A stretch of 64,000 nucleotides of DNA from Caldilinea sp. CFX5 (GTDB lineage: Bacteria > Chloroflexota > Anaerolineae > Caldilineales > Caldilineaceae). A program made the translations under genes and the position numbers. Positions 39,727 through 48,835 of the stretch are shown here, piece by piece (position 1 is the first letter of the stretch; each line of letters starts with the position of its first letter). Below the pieces are notes generated by a model. The model had not been told where the DNA came from. It was given only the letters and a program-made list of their open reading frames with translations, and searched no databases. The DNA is taken from positions 33,476-97,475 of the forward strand of contig QWII01000048.1 of assembly GCA_021405325.1 (NCBI GenBank), read 5' to 3'.

Positions 39727-41117
39727 GTCGGATTTTCCATAAGGGCAGCCGGTTCTACCAATAGCACCCCTTGCTGCTGGGCGACTTCTTGCAAGGCAGG
39801 GGTGAAACCAGCGCGGGCGAAAAGCACATAGGTCAGATGATCCCAAGCCCCTTCTTGTTGGAAAAGAGGGGCTTTGGCTTGCAACTCGGCTAAGATATTC
39901 GTCCCTACAGGTTTGGTACTCCACTTACACTCGCCAAGTAGTGCCGTTCGTGCTTCATCGTTGATAGCAACCACATCAATCTCTGCTTTGGGACTCCACC
40001 AGGAACCAACCCGCTCCGGCAGAAAGGCGAGCGGCAGTTGCCAGATGTAGCGCCGACAGATTTCTTCAAAGATTGCACTGGTAAAATCATCCAGCCTGGG
40101 AACGATTTGCTGTTGTAACACTTGGGCTGCCCGGCCCTCTTCCAGTGCGCTGCGATAGGGATAGACAAAGCGGAACCAGAAACGAAAGAATGGATCACAG
40201 ATGCGGTAGATGCCTTTGCGACTTTTGTGTGGTTGCCGTTCAGTCGCTGGCGTCACCCGTTCGATTAGCCGTAGATCCGCCAACATAGCAAAATAGGGGG
40301 TGATGGCTGAACTGCCGCTGAGACCGGCGGCTTGCGCAATTTCATTCGGACGGGTATTGCCGCGCGCCATTGCTTCCAAAATGGCAAAGTAGACGCGCGG
40401 CTCACGCACCTCTTGCATCAACAAAAAGCGAGCTTCGTCATAAAGATAGGTTTGGGGAGTGAGAATGCGGGTGCGAATGTTTTCCAACAAGGTGCGCTCG
40501 GCGTCAAACTGGCGTAAATAGGCCGGTGTGCCGCCGACAACGGCGTAGGTTGCGATCAACTCATCGACTGGATATGTTGGGAAAAAGTAGGAGATCTTGG
40601 GAAATTCCAGCGGGGTTAAAAGATGCTGACCGGTGCGTCGCCCATAAAGTGGGGCGCGATAGGTCAGCACCTCCCGTTCCATCAAGCTCACATAGGAACC
40701 GCATAAGATCAAAAAGATCTGACTTTGTTTGAGTCGTGTGTCCCAAAGGCGTTGCAACAGCGAGGGAAAGGCCGGATTTGTCTGCGCCAGATAACCGAAT
40801 TCATCCAGAACAACAATCAAGCGTTGCTCCTGGGCTTGTGCGACCAGGTAGGCAAACGCTTCTTCCCAATCCCCAAAGGTCAGAGGGATGCCCAGCCCCA
40901 GAAACGCCTCACTGATGGCGCGTGAAAAGGCTGCAAGTAACGAAGCTTCTGTCCCTAGATCGGCTACAAAGAAGATATGGCGTTTGCCTTCACAAAAGGC
41001 GCGTAATAGTTCGGTCTTCCCGACCCGTCGTCGCCCATAGAGAACAAAGAGCTCCGCTTGGGTTGAACGTTGTCGTTCTTCCAACATGGCTAATTCGCGT
41101 TCACGACCAACAAACAT
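39708..41117 (-). CDS. AAA-type ATPase with DUF234 nuclease-like end
   Basis: 469 residues. P-loop GRRRVGKT at 28-35, Walker B LIVVLDEFGYL, then a winged-helix-like middle (GNTRPNEIAQAAGLSGSS). The C-terminal region of DUF234 type contains a PD-(D/E)XK-like core, EIDVVAINDEARTALLGECKW. Proteins of this ATPase_2/DUF234 class are common in archaea and Chloroflexota; their role is unclear. A perfect 23-bp palindrome touches its start codon. Confidence 0.88.
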   Translation of the reverse strand: MFVGRERELAMLEERQRSTQAELFVLYGRRRVGKTELLRAFCEGKRHIFFVADLGTEASLLAAFSRAISEAFLGLGIPLTFGDWEEAFAYLVAQAQEQRLIVVLDEFGYLAQTNPAFPSLLQRLWDTRLKQSQIFLILCGSYVSLMEREVLTYRAPLYGRRTGQHLLTPLEFPKISYFFPTYPVDELIATYAVVGGTPAYLRQFDAERTLLENIRTRILTPQTYLYDEARFLLMQEVREPRVYFAILEAMARGNTRPNEIAQAAGLSGSSAITPYFAMLADLRLIERVTPATERQPHKSRKGIYRICDPFFRFWFRFVYPYRSALEEGRAAQVLQQQIVPRLDDFTSAIFEEICRRYIWQLPLAFLPERVGSWWSPKAEIDVVAINDEARTALLGECKWSTKPVGTNILAELQAKAPLFQQEGAWDHLTYVLFARAGFTPALQEVAQQQGVLLVEPAALMENPTYAAIS

Positions 41118-41168
41118 AGTATAATCGTCCTTAGTATAATTTACCTTATACTAAGGACGATTATACTA
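41117..41168. repeat. Perfect 23-bp palindrome at ATPase gene start
   Basis: The arms 41117-41139 and 41146-41168 are perfect reverse complements with a six-base spacer (TTTACC). Each arm holds two AGTATAA-like words around CGTCCT, giving four TATACT/AGTATA half-sites. On the minus strand it covers the entire leader and promoter of the ATPase gene, so it could be an operator. Confidence 0.85.
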
Positions 41169-41188
41169 AATGCCTCGTTTTTATGCAA

Positions 41189-41220
41189 GATTGGGCGACA
41201 TATCTTTCTTTAGGCCAATC
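41189..41220 (-). terminator. Possible weak terminator after DMFase-like gene
   Basis: GATTGG (41189-41194) pairs with CCAATC (41215-41220); on the minus strand it is preceded by the stop at 41230 and followed after a few bases by an A-rich (U-poor) run. Weak evidence. Confidence 0.3.
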
Positions 41221-41229
41221 ATAAAAATA

Positions 41230-42771
41230 TTATCCACCCAGTTGTGTCAACACATTACTCGTAATCCGCTGCACCAGTGGGTCGCGATCCAACCCGTAGG
41301 CCCAATCAGCCGTACCCGCGTTGAAAACTGTGCCGCCCCGTTGGAAGATGCCCATCACGGCGTTGCCATGCGCCACTTGCGCTTTGTTTGCCGGCGAATC
41401 ATCGCCAAAGAGGATCGTTGACGTATATTCCAGATCACCCAGGCCGTTGGGGTCATAACTAAGCGGGACAATGCTTTCATTATGCTCAGGCGTGACGGAA
41501 ACCAGATGCGCCGGCGCGGTGGCGAGGATGGTAAAATCCTTGGGTGTGCCATCGCGACCGGTGGGGACAGGCAAGCCATTTTCCAACACAATCTCGCAAC
41601 CGTCCACCTCATAGGCGGCGATGTAGGAACCCAGCCCCAACATATCGCCATAGCGCAGACCAGTGCCGGCAAAGACCCAGTGATCGGGCCGCTGGATGGT
41701 ATAAGCGCCCGACGCGCTCGGCACTGCGCCGCCAAAGCGAATATAGCCGCCACGGCAGAAGCTCAACCCGGTGGTCAAATTTTCGGGTCGGCCAACCAAC
41801 GGATCAGACCAAATACTGGCGAGGCGGGTTTGTTGATCCGTTCCCATCACCGGATCTTTGTCACGCGCCACATATTTGTAGCAGACCATTGTACGCCCGT
41901 CATCCTCGTAGCGCACCTGCCAGTAGACCGCATTGCCGGAGAAGAAAGCGACGTTGCCGCCCCGGTTGACAAAAGCATCCACCCTGTCACGCATCCCCCA
42001 CGACCAATATTCATCATGGCCCACGCTGACCATGAGCCGGTAGTGGTCAAGCAACTGCGGACGAAATTCCAGATCGCTGTTGATCGCATAGTCAAAGTGG
42101 AAACCGTTGTTCTCCGCCCAGCGCACAAAACGTCGCTCCCAGTTGTGCCAGCCGCCCGATGCACTCCATAGCGCAATCTTGTGGTCGCTCAGGTATTGCT
42201 GTAAGCGCTTGTGATCGGGGTCCGGCGCCGGCGTCACATTGGCGTTGCGACCATCAAAGCCATCGGGGTCAATCGGCTTGACCACATAGCCGCGCTCAAG
42301 CGGCCGGGCAAAGGAGACCTTGGGCACGCCGGTGTAGAGACACTCACCGCCCCACTTGTTGTAAGCATTATAGGTATTGGTGCCGAGGACGAGCAGTGTG
42401 TTGGTGTCGCGACCGGGATGCAACGCCCGCAGCACAAAAAAAGCGTGGCTCACCGCCTCCGGCCCCTGTACGCCATCGCCGCGCAGCGTCACTTCGTAAA
42501 AGCCGGAGCGCCACTCCTGAGGAATCGTGAAAGTGAAGGTGACAGCCCAGTTGCAGCCGGTGGCGTAGGCATAGGGTGGCGTCGCTTGTTCCGTGCCTGG
42601 AATGGCGCTGCGCTGCCAGACAACCACCCGTTCAGCGCCGATGCGGGCAATTTCTACCGAAAAGGTCGCAACGCGTGACGAGCAATGAAACGCCACTTCG
42701 TCGCCCGGTTGATAACTCAGGTGGCTGGGATAGCCCTCGACCGCCAGTTTCAGCGTGTTGTATTCGATCAT
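41230..42771 (-). CDS. N,N-dimethylformamidase large subunit-like protein
   Basis: 513 residues. The N-terminal part is an immunoglobulin-like domain (LSYQPGDEVAFHCSS, WRSGFYEVTLRG). The rest resembles the large-subunit C-terminal domain of N,N-dimethylformamidase (VLGTNTYNAYNKWGGECLY, LMVSVGHDEYWSWGMRDRVDAFVNRGGNVAFFSGNAVYWQVR). True DMFase hydrolyses dimethylformamide and needs a small subunit, which is absent, so an amide or related substrate is only suggested. No signal peptide is visible. It probably forms one minus-strand unit with the MFS gene upstream. Confidence 0.82.
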   Translation of the reverse strand: MIEYNTLKLAVEGYPSHLSYQPGDEVAFHCSSRVATFSVEIARIGAERVVVWQRSAIPGTEQATPPYAYATGCNWAVTFTFTIPQEWRSGFYEVTLRGDGVQGPEAVSHAFFVLRALHPGRDTNTLLVLGTNTYNAYNKWGGECLYTGVPKVSFARPLERGYVVKPIDPDGFDGRNANVTPAPDPDHKRLQQYLSDHKIALWSASGGWHNWERRFVRWAENNGFHFDYAINSDLEFRPQLLDHYRLMVSVGHDEYWSWGMRDRVDAFVNRGGNVAFFSGNAVYWQVRYEDDGRTMVCYKYVARDKDPVMGTDQQTRLASIWSDPLVGRPENLTTGLSFCRGGYIRFGGAVPSASGAYTIQRPDHWVFAGTGLRYGDMLGLGSYIAAYEVDGCEIVLENGLPVPTGRDGTPKDFTILATAPAHLVSVTPEHNESIVPLSYDPNGLGDLEYTSTILFGDDSPANKAQVAHGNAVMGIFQRGGTVFNAGTADWAYGLDRDPLVQRITSNVLTQLGG

Positions 42772-42852
42772 AGTCGTTGCCCTTTGTGGATTAGAAACAT
42801 TTCAATAATCAATAATCAATTATTAATTATTAATTGCTAATTGTTAATTGAT

Positions 42853-42935
42853 AGGAGTTACGCAGTTGGACAAGACCTGTCAGGTTTGCGAAACCTGACA
42901 GGTCTCTGGTAGCGCCCGTCAACTGCGTAACTCCT
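42853..42935. repeat. Nested double hairpin between MFS and DMFase-like genes
   Basis: Outer arms AGGAGTTACGCAGTTG (42853-42868) and CAACTGCGTAACTCCT (42920-42935) are perfect. An inner perfect hairpin AGACCTGTCAGGTTT/AAACCTGACAGGTCT occupies 42873-42905. The flanks (42805-42850) are AT-rich repeats of the AATTATTAATTGATAA type. Confidence 0.9.
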
Positions 42936-42947
42936 AATTGATTATTG

Positions 42948-44165
42948 TTAGCCCTTCACCGCCGCTCCGACCGCCAGCGGCGCCGCTACTGGAGTACGCT
43001 TCGCCTGGATATTCGGCAACCACATCACCAACACCGCGGTAATCAACGGCACGACACTCAGGATCAACATGGCAGTGAGTAACCCCAGGTGTTCCGGTTC
43101 CGCCAGCCAGCCGGTGATTTGCAACCCAATGCCCCCCATTGCAAAGACAAAGCCCAACGCCACACCAGAGCCGACGCCCGCATTCTTCGGGAAGAGACTC
43201 TGCGCCATTACCAACATCGGCGGCCAGGCCGCGCCGGAGGCAAAGCCCAAGAGGGGGGCGATCCAAAAGGCGCGCCAGTCGCCTAGCAAAAACATGGCGG
43301 CCATCAACGGCGCCGAGACCAGCATCGAGACGGCCATCACCTTGGCGCCACCAATCCGATCCGCCAACACACCGCCGACCAGGGTGCCAAAGGCCAACAC
43401 AAAGAGCATCAGCGAGGAAAGCGCACTGGCCTGTGCTTTGCTAAAGCCGGCAATATCGACAAAAAATTGGGGTGTAAACGAAGAGAAAGACTGTTGCGAC
43501 ATGGCGCGCAGCGACATGACCAAAATCAGCGCCACCACCGCCGTTGTCGTGAACATGGGGTTCAACTCAATCTTCCAACTGGCCTGTTTCTTCACATCGG
43601 CCTGTTTCTGGGCGCGACCGGTGAGGAAGTAGAGGAAAGGCGCAATCAAGAGGCCGATCAAGCCCAGCACTGCCGTGCCGCGTACGCCCATCCAACCCAA
43701 GATCACCGCTGCCAGGATCGGGCCGACGGCAAAGCCGCCATTCCCCCCCAGCATAAACATGGCAATACCGGCGGACTTTTGCTCGCCGGCCGCAATATTC
43801 GCTCCCGATGCACCTTGCGGGTGAAAGGCCGCCGACCCCAAACCGGCCAGCGTCGAAATCACCACCGCGCTCTCGAAAGTCGGCATGAAACCTACCAACC
43901 CCTGCAAGACCGCCAGCCAGATCAGCCCGCCCACGGCAAACCAGCGTCCACCATAGCGGTCACTCAAATAGCCAAAGATCGGCTGGGTCAACGACGAGGT
44001 CATCTGATAGGCGCCCAGGAGCAGACCGATCTGAATCAAGTTCAACCCCAGCGCATCTTTCAAATACAACCCCACCGCAATCGGCATCGCTCCGGCCAGC
44101 ATATCGACACTAAAATGGCCCAGCGTCAAACTCCACAACGTGACATTTCTTAACAATGATCGCAT
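42948..44165 (-). CDS. MFS transporter, fosmidomycin-resistance (Fsr)-like
   Basis: About 405 residues with twelve membrane segments. The N-terminal segment GHFSVDMLAGAMPIAVGLYLKD and QPIFGYLSDRYGGRW are characteristic of Fsr-like exporters. On the minus strand GAGGAAA lies before ATG 44165, which is preferred over upstream in-frame ATGs to 44204. It likely exports a small antimicrobial or metabolite. It sits upstream of the DMFase-like gene, with a nested hairpin between. Confidence 0.85.
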   Translation of the reverse strand: MRSLLRNVTLWSLTLGHFSVDMLAGAMPIAVGLYLKDALGLNLIQIGLLLGAYQMTSSLTQPIFGYLSDRYGGRWFAVGGLIWLAVLQGLVGFMPTFESAVVISTLAGLGSAAFHPQGASGANIAAGEQKSAGIAMFMLGGNGGFAVGPILAAVILGWMGVRGTAVLGLIGLLIAPFLYFLTGRAQKQADVKKQASWKIELNPMFTTTAVVALILVMSLRAMSQQSFSSFTPQFFVDIAGFSKAQASALSSLMLFVLAFGTLVGGVLADRIGGAKVMAVSMLVSAPLMAAMFLLGDWRAFWIAPLLGFASGAAWPPMLVMAQSLFPKNAGVGSGVALGFVFAMGGIGLQITGWLAEPEHLGLLTAMLILSVVPLITAVLVMWLPNIQAKRTPVAAPLAVGAAVKG

Positions 44166-44189
44166 CGCTTTCCTCATCTTTTGCATGGC

Positions 44190-44275
44190 TAGACAGCAAG
44201 ACAAGAAGACAGGGAGCCAAGAAGCGTTCGAGCTGCTCTTCTTGTCTCCCCATCTTCTGCTCTTCTTGTCTTTTT
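44190..44275. repeat. Intergenic inverted repeat of AGACAAGAAG units
   Basis: AGACAAGAAGA-like words on the left (44191-44220) face GCTCTTCTTGTCT words on the right (two copies, 44234-44276). It lies in the leader of the minus-strand MFS gene. The remaining bases up to 44444 show no gene. Confidence 0.7.
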
Positions 44276-44447
44276 ACCCCATCAACCGTAACAAAATAAC
44301 TCTACATTGGAAACTATATCACATTCCATCGGCCTCGACAAAGCGAGAAAAGTCGGCCAAGCGATCCTTTGTATACTTTTTCACAATTTGTGCGATTTTA
44401 TGAACAGGTATACAATTCCTTCTACCTGTCATTAATCGGAGGGGATG

Positions 44448-45335
44448 ATGAGCGAAGAGATACAGTTTGATGGGTTAGGCGCGTTGCCGCAAATCGATTT
44501 TCTCTATAAGTTGACGCCTGCGCTCTGGCAGCGACCTGATGTAGTAGGACTATGGTTGGAAGGCAGCCTGGCGCGGGGCAATGCCGATCTCTATAGCGAT
44601 GTCGATCTCTATGTCGGCGTCACGCCGGAGACGCTGGACGACTGGCGCAGCCTGGCGCTTGAACCGCTCTTTGGCGACCAATACGCTGCCCATTTCTATT
44701 CAACTTTTGGCGAAAAGTTTTTCGTCTACCATGTTTACCTGACTACCGGCGGTATCTATGATCTGCACATCCAGCCACGCGACCGGGACTTGCCCAAAGC
44801 GCAGCGCTTGATCCTAGCCTGTCGTGATGACGACTACCGCGCCGCCTTGCTGGCCGCCACACCCGACCCCGCTGCTGACCCGGCGTTGCTCTACGCCCCC
44901 CAACCGGTTGACCCCACCATCCTGCCGACCCTGTTGACCACCTTTTGGATGAATGTCGATAAGTCGCGCAAGGTGCTCTATCGCAACCAGGATTTTACGG
45001 CGTACACCGGTCTGCACCTCTTTCGCCACTGGGTTGCCCGCCTGCTCTTTATCGAGCTGACGGGCACCGACTGTGGCGACTTAACCCGCACCACCATCCA
45101 CGGTCTCAAAACCGCTTCGACGGTTTTGGCGCAGGCACTGGGCGTAGAGCTGGGCCAGTTGATGGGCGCGCCCGCCACCAATCGGCAGGAGATCTGGCAG
45201 GCGCAAGAGCGGCTCCACCAGGAAGCCGCCCGCGTGGGACGCGTCCTGGCGGACAAGTACCAGTTCGCCTATCCCGCCGCACTGGAACAGATCGTCCTGC
45301 ACAACTGGCAGGCTTTTCAGCAGGAAACCTTCTAG
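44448..45335 (+). CDS. Nucleotidyltransferase-fold protein
   Basis: 295 residues with the polymerase-beta-like nucleotidyltransferase signature GLWLEGSLARG followed by SDVDLYV (Gly39-Ser40, Asp51, Asp53), which binds NTP and metals. The C-terminal part is helical and substrate-specific. Relatives include aminoglycoside nucleotidyltransferases and Cas- or defence-linked enzymes; none can be assigned. A GGAGGGG ribosome-binding site precedes the ATGATG start (44445/44448). Confidence 0.82.
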   Translation: MSEEIQFDGLGALPQIDFLYKLTPALWQRPDVVGLWLEGSLARGNADLYSDVDLYVGVTPETLDDWRSLALEPLFGDQYAAHFYSTFGEKFFVYHVYLTTGGIYDLHIQPRDRDLPKAQRLILACRDDDYRAALLAATPDPAADPALLYAPQPVDPTILPTLLTTFWMNVDKSRKVLYRNQDFTAYTGLHLFRHWVARLLFIELTGTDCGDLTRTTIHGLKTASTVLAQALGVELGQLMGAPATNRQEIWQAQERLHQEAARVGRVLADKYQFAYPAALEQIVLHNWQAFQQETF

Positions 45336-45361
45336 ATGAGCTTCTAGTAACCCCTCCTGCC

Positions 45362-45399
45362 GGCAACCAGTGGAAGCGTTCCCGTTTCCACTGGTTGCC
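45362..45399 (+). terminator. Perfect 14-bp hairpin after nucleotidyltransferase gene
   Basis: GGCAACCAGTGGAA (45362-45375) pairs perfectly with TTCCACTGGTTGCC (45386-45399), in the gap between convergent genes. No T-tract. Confidence 0.75.
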
Positions 45400-45454
45400 A
45401 GTGACAGGGGAACAAGATCAACTCGTCTATCTGCCCTCTGCCACCCGCTACTCG

Positions 45455-46003
45455 CTACCCACGCGCATAAAAGTAATAGACCGCCGTATAGGGGACACGC
45501 ACTTCTTCATCCACATGGTCGGCGTCACAGCCGGTGGCGGGCGCTTTGCCGCCGACCGTTTCCAGCCGGTGGATGGCGCTCACCTGACCGAAGATCCCGT
45601 CGCCTTCCGTCGATTTGATATCGAGCAACAGCCAGGGAATGGCGTCGGCGTCGGGGGCGTCGGCCCGTTCCTTGACGGCGCCCACCACCTTGCTGCCGTC
45701 GTTGCCCTCCCAGGTCGGGCCGCCATAGTGGGTGCCAATGGTCTGGCCGGCCTGGTCAAAGAGGGCCGCTTCGGGGGCCACAAAGCTCCAGACAAATTTG
45801 CTGGCGTCGGCCTGGTCTGGTTTGCACTGGTAGATCTGCACGCCATCGGCGGGGACAATGTGGGTGAGTTTGTCATCCGCAGTGACCGCCAACGTCGCCG
45901 GAACGGTAGGCGCTTGCAAGGTGGTGCGCGTATCGACGATACAACCGGCCAGAAGCAGGCTCATCCCGGCGAGAACGATCTTGGTGCGAAGTTGCTGAAA
46001 CAT
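45455..46003 (-). CDS. DUF3455 lipoprotein
   Basis: 182 residues: basic N-terminus, hydrophobic stretch, lipobox with Cys21 (LLLAGC). The mature domain is of the DUF3455 type (VQIYQCKPDQAD, FVAPEAALFDQAGQTIGTHYGGPTWEGNDGSKV, AIPWLLLDIKSTEGDGIFGQVSAIHRLET, ATGCDADHVDEEVRVPYTAVYYFY). Function unknown; exported and membrane-anchored. AAGGAG lies just upstream on the minus strand. Confidence 0.88.
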   Translation of the reverse strand: MFQQLRTKIVLAGMSLLLAGCIVDTRTTLQAPTVPATLAVTADDKLTHIVPADGVQIYQCKPDQADASKFVWSFVAPEAALFDQAGQTIGTHYGGPTWEGNDGSKVVGAVKERADAPDADAIPWLLLDIKSTEGDGIFGQVSAIHRLETVGGKAPATGCDADHVDEEVRVPYTAVYYFYARG

Positions 46004-46080
46004 AATTGATCTCCTTTTGCTAATTGATGAAAGTCACAAAAAACTGTAGGGGTTGTAAAACAAGCAATGCTTGGTTAACT

Positions 46081-46158
46081 TGTCCCGTAGGGACGCTTGC
46101 GTTTAGGGCCAGATATTCTCATTTTCCCCTCCCTAAACGCAACCGTCCCTACGGGACA
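46081..46158. repeat. Long intergenic hairpin with palindromic GTCCCGTAGGGAC
   Basis: TGTCCCGTAGGGACG (46081-46095) and TTGCGTTTAGGG (46097-46108) pair with CCCTAAACGCAA (46131-46142) and CGTCCCTACGGGACA (46144-46158), leaving single-base bulges. It lies between the DUF3455 gene and the surface-protein gene on the minus strand. Confidence 0.9.
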
Positions 46159-46169
46159 AAAACGGGCGC

Positions 46170-48368
46170 TTACCGGAGTACAACAGGCAGGTAGAGCGTG
46201 CGACCGGTGAGCTTGACGGTGGCGGGTTGGGCCGGCTGGACGCCCCGCTGCGCCACGGTCAGGGTTGTTTCGACAGCTTGTGCGATCGGCACGCCGCTGC
46301 CGGCGGTCACCTTGAGCGTGTATTGACCAAAGCCGACGCCATCGATCTGCCAGGCGCCGACGGCATCGGTGGTGGCGGTGAAGCTGCTACCGGCTCTGGC
46401 GTCCACCGGCGTCAGGGTGACGAGCAGGCCGCTGACGCCGCTTTCGTCGCCATCGGGCTGGCCGTTGCCATTCTGGTCAGCGAAGACAATGCCCACCACA
46501 CTGGCGGCGTCGGGCGCCGGGAGAACGTGGATCGTCACCGTCGTTGCAGGGGAAGCGGCCTGCCCATCGCTGCTCGTATAGGTGAAGCTGTCCGTGCCGA
46601 TAAAGCCGGCGTTGGGGGTGTAGATCAGGTCGGCGCCAGCCCCGCTCAACACGCCATTGGTCGGGCCGGCCACCACGTTGTAGGTCAGCGCATCGCCCTC
46701 AGCGTCGGTGGCGGCGAGGGTGACGGCCAGCGCACTCTCTTGGCTGGTGGTCAACGTCAGGGCGGCGGCCACCGGCGGTGTGTTACCGGGCAGCACCGTG
46801 ATGTTGACCGTCGCCACCGCCGCGGCGCCTTGCGAATCGACAGCTTGGAACTGGAAGCTGTCGTCGCCCACAAAGTTGGGTTGCGGCGTGTAGAGCAGAT
46901 CCGGGAGTTCGCCGCTCAACGTGCCATGCGCTGGGCCGCTGACCACAGTATAGGTGATGGGGTCATTCTCGGCGTCGGTGGCGGCCAGGGTGACAGCGAC
47001 GTTGTTGTTGCGCGTCGTGCTGATCGACTGGGGCACGGGCGCCGGCGCATCGTTCACCCCAACCACCGTCAGCGTAATGGTCGAGACATTCGAGAAATTC
47101 TGGCCGTCATGGGAACGGAAGGTAAAAGAATCAGTCCCGACAAAATCGACTGTCGGCGTGTAGATGACCGTGTTGGGCGGCTGCCATTCGTAGTCCCCAT
47201 GTTGCGGTCTGTCCAGAAGTTGATAGAACAGTTCATCATTTTCCGGGTCCGTGCAGAGCACTTCAATCGCAATCGACGTCTCTTCGGTGACGACCACGGT
47301 GCGATCCAGCGCCAGCGGCGGCTGACTGGCTGGCACCGGCATAAAGACGATGGAGATTAGCCCGACATTCGACTCATGCTTACCGTCGGTGGTCTTCCAT
47401 CGAATCTGATCACCCGGCACGAAAAAGTCGAATGTGGGGCGGTAGATGGTGTTGTTCTCTTCCAAAACGCCATGTTGCGGCCCCTCGACAATGATAATCG
47501 GGTAGTTGGTGACATCGCTGTCATCCTGGATCTGGTAGACCAAGCGGGAAAAGCCATTGGGGTCAGTGACAACCAGTCTATCCAGCGCAATCGGTATGCC
47601 ATTCGCCGGCTCACCGTCGCCACGGCTGGTCCCCTCGCGAGGCAGAACCGGATCAATCTTGGTACAATGCCGGCCGGCATCGTTAAAACCGGCGGGGCAG
47701 CGGGTAGAACAGCTTGTACCCAAACTATCCAGACCAGCGGGACAGGGCTGGAAGCAGGCAGTGCCGACCCGTTCCATGCCGACCGGGCAACTGCTCGGCG
47801 GCGCGCCTGCCCCACGCACGTAGATGTTCTTCGCAATGAGGTCGAAAGGGAATGACTGGCGACAGAAGGAGCCCATGTCACTGTAGCTACTGGGGCAGCG
47901 TTGCATACAGAGCGGCCCCGACCCGACATGCGTAACAGCGCATTTGGGGTAGCACAAACCGCCTTGCGCCTCCTGATTTGGTGCGCAAGTGGGCGGCGGC
48001 CCGCTCTCCCGCGCACTCTGCTTTTTGAAAATGACTGATGGCCGCGCCCGACAGAGATCGCCGGCAGCCTGATAGCCGCTGGGACACGCCTTGAAACAGG
48101 TCGGTCCGATGCCAGTGAGGCCCTCTTCACAGGGGGGATAACAACGCCTGCCAGACTCTTCCAGCCCCGCCGGGCAGACAAATTGCTGGATCTGGGCATG
48201 GGCAACGTGGTTGGCAATCTGCGTATCAAACCAGGCGCCCAGCCACAAGAACACGGCCAACGTCGCCAACACGGCCAGCGGCTTCAGCGCCAGCCGTAAC
48301 CAGACGCGACACTCCTGCGAAGCGAGGAACTCGCTTACCATCACGAAGGTTGACAATACCTGTTTCAT
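46170..48368 (-). CDS. Large secreted surface protein with Cys-rich triads and cadherin-like repeats
   Basis: 732 residues. A hydrophobic segment (about 29-45) is followed by three regular cysteine-rich triads at 65-106, 128-169 and 194-235, each with three units of the form CPxGxxxxGxxCxxxC. Then come four tandem cadherin-like/Big_9 repeats (each with YTPTVDFVGTDSFTF-like ends). Last is an SdrD/collagen-binding-B-like domain (GIVFADQNGNGQPDGDESGVSG) and the C-terminus LYLPVVLR. It is probably anchored or secreted at the cell surface for adhesion (inference). The terminal YLPVVLR is a motif I associate with Chloroflexota exported proteins. Confidence 0.82.
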   Translation of the reverse strand: MKQVLSTFVMVSEFLASQECRVWLRLALKPLAVLATLAVFLWLGAWFDTQIANHVAHAQIQQFVCPAGLEESGRRCYPPCEEGLTGIGPTCFKACPSGYQAAGDLCRARPSVIFKKQSARESGPPPTCAPNQEAQGGLCYPKCAVTHVGSGPLCMQRCPSSYSDMGSFCRQSFPFDLIAKNIYVRGAGAPPSSCPVGMERVGTACFQPCPAGLDSLGTSCSTRCPAGFNDAGRHCTKIDPVLPREGTSRGDGEPANGIPIALDRLVVTDPNGFSRLVYQIQDDSDVTNYPIIIVEGPQHGVLEENNTIYRPTFDFFVPGDQIRWKTTDGKHESNVGLISIVFMPVPASQPPLALDRTVVVTEETSIAIEVLCTDPENDELFYQLLDRPQHGDYEWQPPNTVIYTPTVDFVGTDSFTFRSHDGQNFSNVSTITLTVVGVNDAPAPVPQSISTTRNNNVAVTLAATDAENDPITYTVVSGPAHGTLSGELPDLLYTPQPNFVGDDSFQFQAVDSQGAAAVATVNITVLPGNTPPVAAALTLTTSQESALAVTLAATDAEGDALTYNVVAGPTNGVLSGAGADLIYTPNAGFIGTDSFTYTSSDGQAASPATTVTIHVLPAPDAASVVGIVFADQNGNGQPDGDESGVSGLLVTLTPVDARAGSSFTATTDAVGAWQIDGVGFGQYTLKVTAGSGVPIAQAVETTLTVAQRGVQPAQPATVKLTGRTLYLPVVLR

Positions 48369-48508
48369 CGGTTTTCTCTTTTCGTTAAACGATAGACTGA
48401 ATTGACTGGACTACCGGTAATCTACGGCGCCAAGCGTTTCGGTGGCGCTTCCAAACCGTTTTTGGGCAATCCCCAGTCACTGCCCGACGCTGGACTACAC
48501 GACTGTGT

Positions 48509-48703
48509 TCAGCGCAACTGCTGCCATAAACAGGCAAACAACTGCGTCAAGCTGGCGAAGTAGAGCGTCTCTTCGCCATTGGCCTTGACCAGCGCCACTC
48601 GCCACGGCTCCCCCTCCTCGCTCCGCCAGATCCGCAGGAGAAAGATGGCGTAACTGTTTTTGTCCTGCATGGTTACCTCGGTTGTTTGCTCTTGTTCTTG
48701 CAC
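48509..48703 (-). CDS. Small unknown protein, 64 residues
   Basis: Starts GTG 48703 with a strong GGAGG nine bases upstream. It reads MQEQEQTTEVTMQDKNSYAI, then FLLRIWRSEEGEPWRVALVKANGEETLYFASL and TQLFACLWQQL. The beta-rich middle with SEEGEPWRVAL suggests a small globular protein. I do not recognise a family. It lies upstream of the surface-protein gene, separated by 140 bp. Confidence 0.65.
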   Translation of the reverse strand: MQEQEQTTEVTMQDKNSYAIFLLRIWRSEEGEPWRVALVKANGEETLYFASLTQLFACLWQQLR

Positions 48704-48835
48704 ACGGCACCCCCTCCTTCAATCTGATTGTCTTTGCTGATTGGGAGTATAGCGGGGTCAGCGTTAGCAACGCGTCAGCACTCGCGAACGGGCTGCTAAC
48801 GGGCGTCATTATTGGGCCACGGCACTACAACGACG

